Of a DNA stretch of 42,084 bases, positions 34,183 through 42,084 are shown piece by piece. A program made the position numbers and the translations under genes. Source of the stretch: an uncultured Bacteroidales bacterium (lineage in GTDB: Bacteria; Bacteroidota; Bacteroidia; Bacteroidales; P3); NCBI GenBank assembly GCA_900317955.1, contig ONIP01000019.1:1-42084 (forward strand). Direction: 5' to 3'. Under the pieces are notes generated by a model that saw only the letters and a program-made list of their open reading frames with translations, was not told the origin of the DNA and ran no database searches. Each line of letters begins with the position of its first letter. Within the stretch, counting starts at the first letter, position 1.

Positions 34183-37100
34183 ATGCTCAACAAAATAATA
34201 AAATTCAGCCTTGACCACAAGCTCTTCATCCTTCTGGCCGCAATCCTTCTTATTGTCGCCGGACTGTGGTCAGCCAACCGCACCGACATCGACGTCTTCC
34301 CCGACCTCACTGCCCCCCAGGTAGTGGTCATGACCGATGCTGTCGGCATGGCCCCCGAAGAGGTCGAACGCCTCGTCACCTTCCCTATAGAAACTGCCGT
34401 CAACGGTGCCACCAATGTGCGTCGCGTCCGTTCCACCTCTCTTCAAGGATGCAGTTTCGTCTTTGTCGAATTCGATTGGGGTATGGACGTCTTCCGTGCC
34501 CGCCAAATAGTCAGCGAGAAACTCACTACTCTCACCGAACAACTACCTGAAGGTATCACCCCTGTCCTTGCCCCCCAGAGCAGTGTCATGGGTGAAATCC
34601 TCTTCGTCAGTCTACAACTCGACACCGCAGCCACCAACCCCGTCACATCAATGATGGAACTCCGCACCCTTGCCGAATGGGTTGTCAAACCCGCCATCCT
34701 CGGCACCGGCGGCGTGTCCCAAGTCACTATCATCGGCGGCGACTACAAGCAGTACCAAATCCTTGCCAATCCTATCAAAATGCAGGCCTACGGCATTTCC
34801 ATGGCCGACATCGAATCTCTGGGCAAGGACATCAGTGCCAATTCCACAGGTGGTGTTATCCGCGACTATGGCAACGAGTATGCTCTCCGCGGCATAGCCC
34901 GCAGTAGTGATGTCGATGAACTTGGCCGCACCCTCGTCGCCATGCACAACGGCAATCCCGTCCGCCTCTCCGATGTGGCAGAAGTCCGCGTAGGCTCCTC
35001 CCCACGACTCGGCTATGCCTCCTGCAACGCCTCCCCCGCCATTATCCTCTCTATCTCCAAACAACCCAACATCAACACGCTCAAGGTGACTGAGAAAATT
35101 GAAGCCAACCTTCAAAACATCCAGAAAACCCTACCTCCCGACGTCATGATGAACACCCACATCTTCCGTCAGGCTGACTTCATCCAGTCTTCTGTCGGCA
35201 ATGTGGGCAAAGCCCTCCTCGAAGGTGCCTTCTTCGTAATCATCATTCTGTTCCTCTTTCTCGGCAGTTTCCGCACCACCCTCATCTCCCTCATTTCCAT
35301 CCCCCTCTCGTTGTTGGGCACAGTTCTCTGCCTTTATCTCATGGGATTGGAAATTAATACCATGACCCTCGGTGGCATGTGCATCGCAATTGGTTCGCTT
35401 GTCGACGATGCCATCATCGATGTCGAAAACGTCTACAAACGACTGCGTCAAAACCATAGTCTACCTCCCAATCAGCGCGACACCGCCTACAACGTCGTCT
35501 TCCGCGGCTCTTCCGAGATTAGAAGTTCCATCATCCATGCCACGCTTATCATCATGATAACCTTCGTGCCCCTCTTCTTCCTCGACGGTCTTGAGGGTCG
35601 CATGCTAAAACCCCTTGGCATTGCCTATCTCGTCTCCCTCTTCATGTCGCTCCTCGTGGCCATGACACTCACCCCCCTGCTCTGCAAACTGCTGCTCTCG
35701 CACGAAACCTACCTCAACCGTCGCCAGAAAGACAGCTGGATTTCCTCTTGGCTTGCCAAGGGCTACCGTCGCGCCTTGCAGTGGACCTTCGCCCATCGCA
35801 TCCCCGTGGTCGTCTCCACACTCGTCCTGCTGGTTGCCGCTATTGCCGTCCTCTTTACCCTCGGACGCGACTTCCTCCCCTCATTCAACGAAGGCTCTCT
35901 CACCATTGCCGCAGTTGCCAAACCCGGCATTTCTCTTGAAGAAAGCAACAAACTTGGCAATCTGATTGAACAGGAACTGCTTGCCATACCCGAGGTAACC
36001 GCCACCTCCCGTCGCACTGGCCGTGGAGAACTCGACGAACATTCGCAAGCCACCAACGGCGCCGAAATCGATGTCAACTTCCAACTCGACAAGCGCGACA
36101 AAGAAGCCTTCCTTGCCGACGTACGTGCCCGCCTAGCTGCCATCCCCGGCGTTGTCACCAGCGTTGGACAGCCTTTAGGCCACCGCATCGACCACATGGT
36201 CAGCGGAACCCAAGCCACCATCGCCATCAAAGTATTCGGCACCGACCTCAGTCGGCTCTACTCCATCGGCAGTCAAATTAAATCTGCCGTAGACGGCATC
36301 GAAGGCCTTGTCGACGTGAATGTCGAACAGCAAACCGAGACCCCTCAGCTCCAAGTCCGTGCCAACCGCGACATGCTTGCCCAATACGGCATCACCATGC
36401 AGCAGTTCAACCGCTTTGTCGAGTCGGCGTTCAACGGCTATAAAATCGGTGAAGTATATGAGGGTCAACGTAGTTTCGACCTCGTATTGAAACAACAATT
36501 CGCCAACGACACCCTCACTGTCAACGATGTCAAGGACGCCCTCATCGACACCTACAACGGTACCAAAGTCCCCCTCGGGGTGGTTGCTGACATAGTCTCG
36601 GTAGGCGGTCCCAACACCATCTCGCGCGAGAACGTTCAGCGCAAACTCGTCGTTTCGGCCAACGTCAGCGGCCGTGATGCCATTGGTGTCGTCAACGACA
36701 TCAAACGTGCCGTCGACTCCAAAATCAAACTACCCGAAGGCTACCGCATCGAATATGGCGGTCAATTCGAAAGTGCCCGCACCGCAACCCGAACCCTCGT
36801 CCTCGTCTTCATCCTTGCCCTTGCCATCATCTACCTCCTGCTCTACACCGAATTCCGCAGCCTTTCCCTCTCCCTCATCGTACTTCTCAACCTTCCCCTC
36901 GCCCTCATCGGCGGCGTTCTCGCCGTCTGGCTCGGCCCCGGCAGCCTCAGTATCCCTGCCATCATCGGCTTCATCACCCTCTTCGGTATTGCCACCCGCA
37001 ACGGCATACTCCTCATTGCAAAATATCAAGTCTACTGCCAGCCTGACGCACAACGGATGCAAGACAGCGATTCCGCTACCATTGACAAGTCCCTGCTTCG

Positions 37101-37380
37101 CCAGCGCATCGTTCAAGGTTCAATCGACAGATTCAATCCCATCATCATGACCGCCCTCACTACCGCCCTATCGCTCGTACCCATGATTCTCGCCGCCGAC
37201 CATCCCGGCAACGAAATCCAAGCCCCCATGGCCGTAGTAGTCCTTGGCGGACTCATCACCTCTACCCTACTCAACATCTTCGTCATACCCATCGTCTACG
37301 AATGGTATGCCAACCGCACCCACAAATCAACCCCCTTAACAACACTCCCCAATGAAACAAACAACACTTTGCTATCTTGA
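34183..37380 (+). CDS. CzcA/CusA family heavy-metal RND efflux pump
   Basis: A 1065-aa inner-membrane proton-driven antiporter. It has twelve membrane helices in the RND order: helix 1 near residues 15-30, two big periplasmic loops, helices 2-6 at about 345-545, and helices 8-12 at about 870-1050. 'DIDVFPDLTAPQVVVMTDA' and 'GMAPEEVERLVTFPIETAVN' are heavy-metal RND hallmarks, and TM4 carries 'IGSLVDDAIIDVENVYKRL' with the acidic proton-relay residues. The metal cannot be assigned safely. It is the third gene of the exporter operon, and its last 29 bp overlap the Nudix gene in another frame. Confidence 0.95.
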   Translation: MLNKIIKFSLDHKLFILLAAILLIVAGLWSANRTDIDVFPDLTAPQVVVMTDAVGMAPEEVERLVTFPIETAVNGATNVRRVRSTSLQGCSFVFVEFDWGMDVFRARQIVSEKLTTLTEQLPEGITPVLAPQSSVMGEILFVSLQLDTAATNPVTSMMELRTLAEWVVKPAILGTGGVSQVTIIGGDYKQYQILANPIKMQAYGISMADIESLGKDISANSTGGVIRDYGNEYALRGIARSSDVDELGRTLVAMHNGNPVRLSDVAEVRVGSSPRLGYASCNASPAIILSISKQPNINTLKVTEKIEANLQNIQKTLPPDVMMNTHIFRQADFIQSSVGNVGKALLEGAFFVIIILFLFLGSFRTTLISLISIPLSLLGTVLCLYLMGLEINTMTLGGMCIAIGSLVDDAIIDVENVYKRLRQNHSLPPNQRDTAYNVVFRGSSEIRSSIIHATLIIMITFVPLFFLDGLEGRMLKPLGIAYLVSLFMSLLVAMTLTPLLCKLLLSHETYLNRRQKDSWISSWLAKGYRRALQWTFAHRIPVVVSTLVLLVAAIAVLFTLGRDFLPSFNEGSLTIAAVAKPGISLEESNKLGNLIEQELLAIPEVTATSRRTGRGELDEHSQATNGAEIDVNFQLDKRDKEAFLADVRARLAAIPGVVTSVGQPLGHRIDHMVSGTQATIAIKVFGTDLSRLYSIGSQIKSAVDGIEGLVDVNVEQQTETPQLQVRANRDMLAQYGITMQQFNRFVESAFNGYKIGEVYEGQRSFDLVLKQQFANDTLTVNDVKDALIDTYNGTKVPLGVVADIVSVGGPNTISRENVQRKLVVSANVSGRDAIGVVNDIKRAVDSKIKLPEGYRIEYGGQFESARTATRTLVLVFILALAIIYLLLYTEFRSLSLSLIVLLNLPLALIGGVLAVWLGPGSLSIPAIIGFITLFGIATRNGILLIAKYQVYCQPDAQRMQDSDSATIDKSLLRQRIVQGSIDRFNPIIMTALTTALSLVPMILAADHPGNEIQAPMAVVVLGGLITSTLLNIFVIPIVYEWYANRTHKSTPLTTLPNETNNTLLS

Positions 37381-37828
37381 GCGCGACAACCAATACCTCA
37401 TGCTTCACCGCATAAAAAAAGAGCAGGATGCCTCCCACGGCAAATGGATTGGCGTGGGGGGTAAATGCGAAGGCGATGAAAGCCCTGACGAATGTATGCT
37501 GCGCGAAGTAAAAGAGGAAACCGGTCTACAGATTCTTCGATGGCAATACCGCGGCATTGTGACCTTTGTCAGCGACATCTGGCCCTGCGAATACATGCAC
37601 CTCTTCACTGCCACCGAATGGACCGGCACTCAAACCGACTGCAACGAGGGACAACTGGCATGGGTCGACAAACAGCGCCTCTTTGACCTCAACCTCTGGG
37701 AAGGCGACAAAATCTTCCTCCGCCTCCTCATGAACCCCAACCAACCCTTTTTCTCCCTAAAACTGGTCTATCAAGGCGACTCCTTAGTCCAAATCAAGCT
37801 CGATGGAGTTTCTCTCCCGCTTCGCTAA
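37352..37828 (+). CDS. Nudix hydrolase, MutT/8-oxo-dGTPase-like
   Basis: A 158-aa enzyme with an intact Nudix box (Gly37, x5, Glu43, x7, then REVKEETGL at 51-59), so the metal-binding glutamates are all present. The start 'MKQTTLCYLERDNQYLMLHR' and 'HGKWIGVGGKCEGDESPDEC' resemble the 8-oxo-dGTP diphosphatase subgroup, which cleans oxidised nucleotides. The substrate is inferred. The gene starts 29 bp inside the pump gene, so the two are surely co-transcribed. The terminator follows directly. Confidence 0.93.
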   Translation: MKQTTLCYLERDNQYLMLHRIKKEQDASHGKWIGVGGKCEGDESPDECMLREVKEETGLQILRWQYRGIVTFVSDIWPCEYMHLFTATEWTGTQTDCNEGQLAWVDKQRLFDLNLWEGDKIFLRLLMNPNQPFFSLKLVYQGDSLVQIKLDGVSLPLR

Positions 37829-37853
37829 CATCAATCACTAAACACCCATTTCC

Positions 37854-37884
37854 AGGCCGACAGAACCTCTGCCGGCCTTTTTCT
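37854..37884 (+). terminator. Terminator of the metal-efflux operon
   Basis: AGGCCG(a)CAG pairs with CTG(c)CGGCCT across a 5-nt loop, with one internal mismatch. It is followed by TTTTTCTTC on the plus strand, about 25 nt after the Nudix stop codon. Confidence 0.88.
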
Positions 37885-37908
37885 TCGCCCATCACCGGAA
37901 CCTAAACG

Positions 37909-39030
37909 TCAATAAGAATCCCTAATCCTGCCCAGCACCTCGTTCCTAAACCTAACCCTGTCCGTCGCCGTCCAGCCAAACGGTATATATTGAAAACGCA
38001 CACGCCCGTTGCGGTCAGGTACAAATTCCAACCTGTCGTTTTTCCCATCCACTCCATCAAATATCACACGAACCCTTCCCCGCTCAGACATACGAAACAA
38101 CCCATCCCCTTCCACGCATTGTATTACTGGAAGAACATCCCACATATATTGTCCCGAATCCACAGTGAAATTTTTGTAAACTTGATAGATAGGATTTCTA
38201 TGATCAGCGATGTCATGCAGCACACTATCGTTCTCATATCTGCCAATATACTTCCCTACTTGACTTGGTGAAAACTCGACTTCTATCGTTTCTGGAAGCA
38301 ACCGGAAAACCGTGTCTACAAAAAGGGAATTTGGATTCCCCAAGTTATACCCAATCTTTCCATTAAGACTCACCGCTGTTAACTTCGAACCCATGACATA
38401 AATCTTTTTCACCTTTCGTTCAACCAACTCGACCCCGGAAAGAGAGGAAATTGTATCCGGTTTGGAATTCATCAAATGACTTAGCGTCGTCATAAATCCC
38501 AAACAAACTATATCAACACTGTTATCAGGAGCCTGAGACAACAGCCTACGATACAAAACCCATCCATCAGGACGCTCCTCTGGAATAGAAGTAACTTTAT
38601 AACCCATAGCCTGATAATGCATTAGTATAGAACTATCACCCACCTCTGTACAATAATCAATGAAACAATTTGCCTTGGGGGAGTTTCTCTCAACACCTAC
38701 AGGTACTTCCGGGTGCCCATAATAATTAAGCATCAAGTCTGCCATCATCCCGTTGTTCTCACCAACTCGGTCACATATTACTCCAAGAATCTTACATTTA
38801 GACTCATCCGCATATCTACAGAGCATTTGCAGCGCAAACAAATCGTCAGTGGACGACCCCAAGTCAATATCCAGAATAACCAATGGGACATCCCTTTGCA
38901 GATACTCTGTCTGGCTTATTGACAAACTGTTAGCAAACAAATCCGAGAACCTTTCCGTTCCAAATCCCTGCTTTGATGCTAAGCCAACCACAGGCAACAA
39001 CATCAATAATATAAAACCAAACCTTTTCAT
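37909..39030 (-). CDS. Exported nucleoside hydrolase-like protein
   Basis: A 373-aa protein with a signal peptide (MKRFGFILLMLLPVVGLAS). The inosine-uridine nucleoside hydrolase fold is shown by 'VILDIDLGSSTDDLFALQML' (51-70), a variant of the DxDxGxDD calcium site in which extra residues separate Gly58 from Asp62-Asp63. Further support comes from 'LGVICDRVGENNGMMADLML' and 'VKKIYVMGSKLTAVSLNGKI'. The family removes ribose from nucleosides; being exported, this one would act on nucleosides or similar glycosides outside the cytoplasm. The altered calcium loop means substrate and activity are uncertain. It stands alone with a long leader. Confidence 0.85.
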   Translation of the reverse strand: MKRFGFILLMLLPVVGLASKQGFGTERFSDLFANSLSISQTEYLQRDVPLVILDIDLGSSTDDLFALQMLCRYADESKCKILGVICDRVGENNGMMADLMLNYYGHPEVPVGVERNSPKANCFIDYCTEVGDSSILMHYQAMGYKVTSIPEERPDGWVLYRRLLSQAPDNSVDIVCLGFMTTLSHLMNSKPDTISSLSGVELVERKVKKIYVMGSKLTAVSLNGKIGYNLGNPNSLFVDTVFRLLPETIEVEFSPSQVGKYIGRYENDSVLHDIADHRNPIYQVYKNFTVDSGQYMWDVLPVIQCVEGDGLFRMSERGRVRVIFDGVDGKNDRLEFVPDRNGRVRFQYIPFGWTATDRVRFRNEVLGRIRDSY

Positions 39031-39334
39031 ATTTACTGTTACTAATTATTAATGAATACATAAACCATTCACTATCAATTAAACGTCCAAGCATCCTATC
39101 TGCACAACCTTTACTACTCAACCGGGCCGTCGGAGAAGATAATCTCCACATACCGCTCATTACCATCTTGGACGACGAATCTATCATCCAAATTGCCAAC
39201 AAGTAACATACGACATTCACTTATAAATCATACCTTTTTCTTACTGCAAATATACAACTTTTTTTTAAAGCCAAGGCAGTTCTCAATTTTTCACAGTTTA
39301 AATTAGCATCCCTATTTCAACGATATACAATAAA
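39031..39334. other. Long leader and gene-free interval
   Basis: This holds the probable nucleoside-hydrolase promoter and a predicted 210-nt leader. On the plus strand an open stretch with no start codon ends at a TAA at 39204-39206. It reads RAVGEDNLHIPLITILDDES near its end, which looks protein-like and may be a gene remnant. I recognise no family. On the minus strand a 96-codon frame (start 39220) overlaps the hydrolase gene out of frame and has no supporting signals. Confidence 0.35.
39247..39274 (-). promoter_or_regulatory. Probable promoter of the nucleoside hydrolase gene
   Basis: Minus-strand -7 box TATATTTG (plus 39247-39254). A TTG lies at plus 39272-39274, a short 17-nt spacer. 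It would give a leader of about 210 nt, far longer than for other genes here. Confidence 0.5.
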
Positions 39335-39372
39335 ACAAGATGGGGAGCACACTTTCGGGCTCCCCATCTTGT
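39335..39372 (-). terminator. Terminator of hutU
   Basis: A perfect 14-bp stem, ACAAGATGGGGAGC (39335-39348) with GCTCCCCATCTTGT (39359-39372), around a 10-nt loop. On the minus strand it is followed by TTTATTG. It lies 25 nt past the urocanate hydratase stop codon. Confidence 0.9.
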
Positions 39373-39396
39373 TTATCTATTTGTTTATTAATGCCT

Positions 39397-41397
39397 TTAG
39401 AACAAGCCTTCAAGAATCTTGTCGTCCACAAGGTTGGGCATGGTCACCTTGAGTTCCGGGCAAATGTCCATAGCACGCTTGATGGCGAACATGGCACCCT
39501 CGTTGCGAGCCCAGCTGCGGCGGCTGATACCATTGTTTACGTCCCAATGCAGCATCATGCGTAGACGACGGTCGCAAGCCTCGCTGCCGTCAAGCACCAT
39601 ACCGAAGCCTCCGTTCATCACTTCACCCCAGCCAACTCCGCCACCATTGTGGATGGAAACCCACGTAGCACCGCGGAAACTGTCGCCAATAACATTCTGT
39701 ACAGCCATGTCGGCACAACGGTTGGAACCGTCATAGATGTTTGAAGTCTCGCGGAAGGGGCTGTCGGTACCACTCACGTCGTGGTGGTCGCGACCCAGAA
39801 CAATGGGGGCTGAAATCTCGCCCTTCTTGATAGCCTCGTTAAAACGGGCGGCAATCTTGGTGCGGCCTTCGCAGTCGGCATAGAGGATACGGGCTTGGCT
39901 GCCAACAACAAGATGATTCTCTTTGGCACCCTTAATCCATTGGATATTGTCGTGCATCTGCTGCTGAATCTCGGCAGGGGCTGTAGCGGCAATCTCGCCC
40001 AGCACTTCCATAGCAATATGGTCGCTCTTGTCGAGGTCCTCGGGCTTTCCACTGGTGCACACCCAACGGAAGGGACCGAAACCATAGTCGAAGCACATGG
40101 GACCCATAATATCCTGCACGTATGAGGGATAACGGAAAGCGGTATGGTCGGCATTCCAAATGTCGGCTCCTGCACGACTGCTTTCCAAAAGGAAAGCATT
40201 ACCATAGTCAAAGAAATACATGCCCTTGGCGGTGAGTTTGTTCACGGCAGCCACATGACGGCGCAGGCTCTCCTGAACCTTCTCTTTGAAAAGTTCCGGC
40301 TGCTCTGCCATCATCACCTTGGCGTCCTCAAAACTGATACCCACGGGGTAGTAGCCACCAGCCCAAGGATTATGCAACGAAGTCTGGTCGGAACCGAGGT
40401 CTACCTTGATGCCCTTTTCGGCGCAGTATTCCCAGAGGTCGACCACATTGCCTTGGTAGGCAAAACTGCGCGCCTTCTTGGCAGCGATAGCCTTGTTCAC
40501 CTCAACAAACAACTCATCGAGATCGGCATGCACTTCGTCCACCCAGCCTTGCTCGAAACGCTTCTGGGTAGCGGCAGGATTGATTTCAGCAGTGATGGAA
40601 ACCACACCGGCAATATCGCCAGCCTTGGGCTGTGCGCCGCTCATGCCACCGAGGCCGGCGGTGATAAACAACTTGCCTGCTGTGCCGCCGCCCAACTTAC
40701 GGGCTGCATTCAACACCGTGATAGTAGTACCATGCACAATGCCCTGCGGGCCGATGTACATGTACGAACCTGCTGTCATCTGGCCATATTGGGTCACACC
40801 GAGGGCGTTGTAACGCTCCCAGTCGTCGGGTTTGCTGTAATTGGGAATCATCATACCGTTGGTAACCACCACGCGGGGAGCATCCTTGTGCGAAGGATAA
40901 AGTCCCATCGGGTGGCCGCTGTACATCACCAATGTCTGCTCGTCAGTCATCTCGCTGAGATACTTCATCACCAAGCGGTACTGCGCCCAGTTCTGGAACA
41001 CGGCGCCATTGCCACCGTAAGTTATCAACTCGTGCGGATGCTGTGCTACAGCGGGATCCAGATTGTTCTGAATCATCAGCATGATGGCGGCAGCCTGACG
41101 GCACTTTGCGGGATACTCGTCAATGGGGCGGGCATACATCTTGTATGTGGGACGCAGACGGTACATATAAATACGGCCATATTTCTTCAACTCCTCGGCA
41201 AACTCAGGAGCCAGCATAGCGTGGTCCTTCGGGTCAAAATAGCGGAGGGCGTTGCGGATAGCCAGCTTCTTCTCAGCAGGGGTGAGGATGTCCTTGCGCT
41301 TAGGCGCATGATTCACAGTAGGGTCATACGGCTGTGGTTCGGGCAGGGGATTGGGAATACCCTGACGTAATTCATTCTGGAATTCTTCAAGTGTCAT
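39397..41397 (-). CDS. hutU: Urocanate hydratase
   Basis: A 666-aa NAD-dependent enzyme that converts urocanate to imidazolone propionate in histidine breakdown. Typical blocks are 'ELITYGGNGAVFQNWAQYRL', 'LYPSHKDAPRVVVTNGMMIP', 'GQMTAGSYMYIGPQGIVHGT', 'ARKLGGGTAGKLFITAGLGG' (nucleotide-binding), 'FDYGFGPFRWVCTSGKPEDL' and 'GVGWGEVMNGGFGMVLDGS'. It is about 110 residues longer than the usual enzyme of about 555 aa, a longer form I associate with Bacteroidetes. I start at 41397 (MTLEEFQNEL); an in-frame ATG 11 codons upstream adds a non-conserved stretch. No hutH, hutI or ftcD gene adjoins it. It has its own promoter and terminator. Confidence 0.96.
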   Translation of the reverse strand: MTLEEFQNELRQGIPNPLPEPQPYDPTVNHAPKRKDILTPAEKKLAIRNALRYFDPKDHAMLAPEFAEELKKYGRIYMYRLRPTYKMYARPIDEYPAKCRQAAAIMLMIQNNLDPAVAQHPHELITYGGNGAVFQNWAQYRLVMKYLSEMTDEQTLVMYSGHPMGLYPSHKDAPRVVVTNGMMIPNYSKPDDWERYNALGVTQYGQMTAGSYMYIGPQGIVHGTTITVLNAARKLGGGTAGKLFITAGLGGMSGAQPKAGDIAGVVSITAEINPAATQKRFEQGWVDEVHADLDELFVEVNKAIAAKKARSFAYQGNVVDLWEYCAEKGIKVDLGSDQTSLHNPWAGGYYPVGISFEDAKVMMAEQPELFKEKVQESLRRHVAAVNKLTAKGMYFFDYGNAFLLESSRAGADIWNADHTAFRYPSYVQDIMGPMCFDYGFGPFRWVCTSGKPEDLDKSDHIAMEVLGEIAATAPAEIQQQMHDNIQWIKGAKENHLVVGSQARILYADCEGRTKIAARFNEAIKKGEISAPIVLGRDHHDVSGTDSPFRETSNIYDGSNRCADMAVQNVIGDSFRGATWVSIHNGGGVGWGEVMNGGFGMVLDGSEACDRRLRMMLHWDVNNGISRRSWARNEGAMFAIKRAMDICPELKVTMPNLVDDKILEGLF

Positions 41398-41456
41398 ATT
41401 ACTAATTTGTTTATTTATTATCGAGAGCAACTATTTCACATATCCAATTTAAAATG

Positions 41457-41488
41457 CAAAAATACGAATAATTATTGGAACAGCCAAA
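41457..41488 (-). promoter_or_regulatory. Promoter of hutU
   Basis: Minus-strand -7 box TATTTTTG (plus 41457-41464) with TTTG 20 nt upstream (plus 41485-41488). This is a close consensus match; the predicted leader is about 53 nt. Confidence 0.75.
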
Positions 41489-41502
41489 ATTTTCTTCTCA
41501 TC

Positions 41503-41584
41503 CTCCGTTAGCGGAGATGGCGCTCCCCACCGCCGCACTATACGGAAATGTCCTTTCCGCCGAGAATGCCTCCACTATGGAGGC
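41503..41584. repeat. Cluster of three short hairpins upstream of hutU
   Basis: CTCCGttagCGGAG-type stem at 41503-41516, CGGAA/TTCCG at 41533-41549, and GCCTCCActaTGGAGGC at 41568-41584. All three lie in a GC-rich patch between AT-rich flanks. The patch could be a dispersed repeat or a structured RNA. No family was recognised. Confidence 0.5.
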
Positions 41585-41598
41585 TCGCCGCCAACGCC

Positions 41599-41787
41599 TC
41601 ATCCACCCCCGTCCATCAGTTGCAGAAAACCGTTCAGTTGTTCCAACCTATCGGTCAGCTGTTCACTCACGTGTTCAACCTCCCTGCGTACCTCTCGCGC
41701 TATCTCCATGTAAGAGTCCAAATCTCTAATAAATGATTTATTAAAGTGTGACAAAAAACACACAAGACCTTGAAAAACCTTGTGCAT
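41599..41787 (-). CDS. Doubtful 62-aa reading frame, coiled-coil-like end
   Basis: The frame reads MHKVFQGLVCFLSHFNKSFI and then a charged heptad-like part, 'EIAREVRREVEHVSEQLTDR'. The first codons lie inside a terminator-like hairpin (41758-41787), so if it is real the start is more likely the internal ATG that gives MEIAREVRRE and about 36 residues. It has no promoter box or ribosome site that I can see. It may be the tail of a degraded gene. I recognise no family. Confidence 0.2.
   Translation of the reverse strand: MHKVFQGLVCFLSHFNKSFIRDLDSYMEIAREVRREVEHVSEQLTDRLEQLNGFLQLMDGGG
41752..41787 (-). terminator. Possible terminator of a gene beyond the edge or lost
   Basis: On the minus strand CACAAG and CTTGTG enclose a 12-nt loop and are followed by TGTTTTTTG. 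The form is right for an intrinsic terminator, but no intact minus-strand gene lies upstream within the window. Confidence 0.4.
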
Positions 41788-41987
41788 ACATTCAGTTCAA
41801 CATTTAAAAATCCACCTGTAAAATTACACCTTTCCAAAAAACAATCAAAGAATAGTTATCAACACCCTACATCCTCAAAAGCATTAAAACACTGGCAACC
41901 CACATATTACCGCTGTTAATTACCTATTCTCAACCATTCTCTGCTCCCTTTCCCGAAAATCCATCTTTCCCATTCCCAAAAATTGGG
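41788..41987. other. AT-rich interval without genes
   Basis: No reading frame of note. It ends in the small inverted repeat CCCAAaaaTTGGG (41975-41987), which directly abuts the repeated sequence at the right edge and may mark the insertion target. Confidence 0.5.
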
Positions 41988-42084
41988 TGTAATGGACAAA
42001 ATTAATGGTTTTTTAGCGGACATGCTCTCTAATGGACAAAATTAATGGTCGAATTTCATCCGAAATTTTGCCATATGGAAAATA
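41988..42084 (+). mobile_element. Possible insertion-sequence end (IS21-like), cut by the window
   Basis: TG at 41988-41989 is followed by a 20-bp sequence, TAATGGACAAAATTAATGGT, present exactly twice (41990-42009 and 42030-42049; period 40). A terminal TG followed by spaced 20-bp direct repeats is how IS21-family ends look, where the repeats bind the transposase IstA. No transposase gene is inside the window, so the family is a guess from end structure alone. Confidence 0.5.

Noticed and set aside
40144..41370. 408-codon open frame on the plus strand
   Set aside because: Antisense to hutU; no promoter, ribosome site or family resemblance.
1..42084. CRISPR array, prophage or classical defence island
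   Set aside because: No regularly spaced repeats, phage structural genes, nucleases or toxin-antitoxin pairs were seen.

Overview
The window comes from a Bacteroidota chromosome, most likely order Bacteroidales. The evidence is the Bacteroidetes-type promoter signature (a TAnnTTTG -7 box, often with a TTG about 19-20 nt upstream) ahead of many genes, A-rich leaders with few Shine-Dalgarno sites, a fused SecDF, Bacteroidetes-length PurM and urocanate hydratase, a TonB-dependent receptor with a carboxypeptidase-regulatory-like N-terminal domain, PorV-like and type IX secretion (T9SS)-like proteins, and a DUF4301 protein. Genus cannot be judged by eye. Most of the window is ordinary chromosome; the left edge and especially the right edge show signs of mobile-element activity.

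Layout. 1-3.3 kb, minus strand: tRNA-Gly(CCC), then rpsO-pnp in the order known from many bacteria. 3.4-6.9 kb, plus strand: Na/Pi cotransporter, purM and a HIT protein, closed by a strong hairpin. 6.9-7.25 kb: no gene. 7.3-21.1 kb, minus strand: read in transcription order this is secDF, a small membrane-anchored protein, a 1253-aa TonB-dependent receptor, a 1609-aa secreted protein with a T9SS-like C-terminal region, a PorV/PorQ-like barrel protein and a terminator, followed by greA. 21.2-24.2 kb: radC (+) meets folB (-) tail to tail, then a cyclophilin-pheS operon (-). 24.3-26.4 kb: lipoprotein and DUF4301 (+). 26.4-27.8 kb: lemA-TPM pair (-). 28.0-28.3 kb: an isolated 44-aa gene with its own promoter and GNRA-loop terminator. 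28.4-30.9 kb: lipoprotein, SIMPL protein, lipoprotein and GNAT protein (+). 31.0-37.8 kb: metal-efflux block (His-rich protein, adaptor, TolC, CzcA/CusA pump) ending in an overlapping Nudix gene. 37.9-41.4 kb: secreted nucleoside hydrolase and urocanate hydratase (-). 41.5-42.1 kb: a hairpin cluster, then two 20-bp direct repeats that look like an insertion-sequence end (IS21-like is my guess) running off the window.

The most promising unexplained system is the TonB receptor / giant secreted protein / PorV-like triad. It lies directly behind secDF with no visible terminator, which suggests a dedicated outer-membrane export and surface-display module. Second is the free-standing 44-aa basic peptide gene. 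The metal block is a conventional tripartite RND exporter in layout. It has two exceptionally His-rich extracytoplasmic proteins and no regulator gene next to it.
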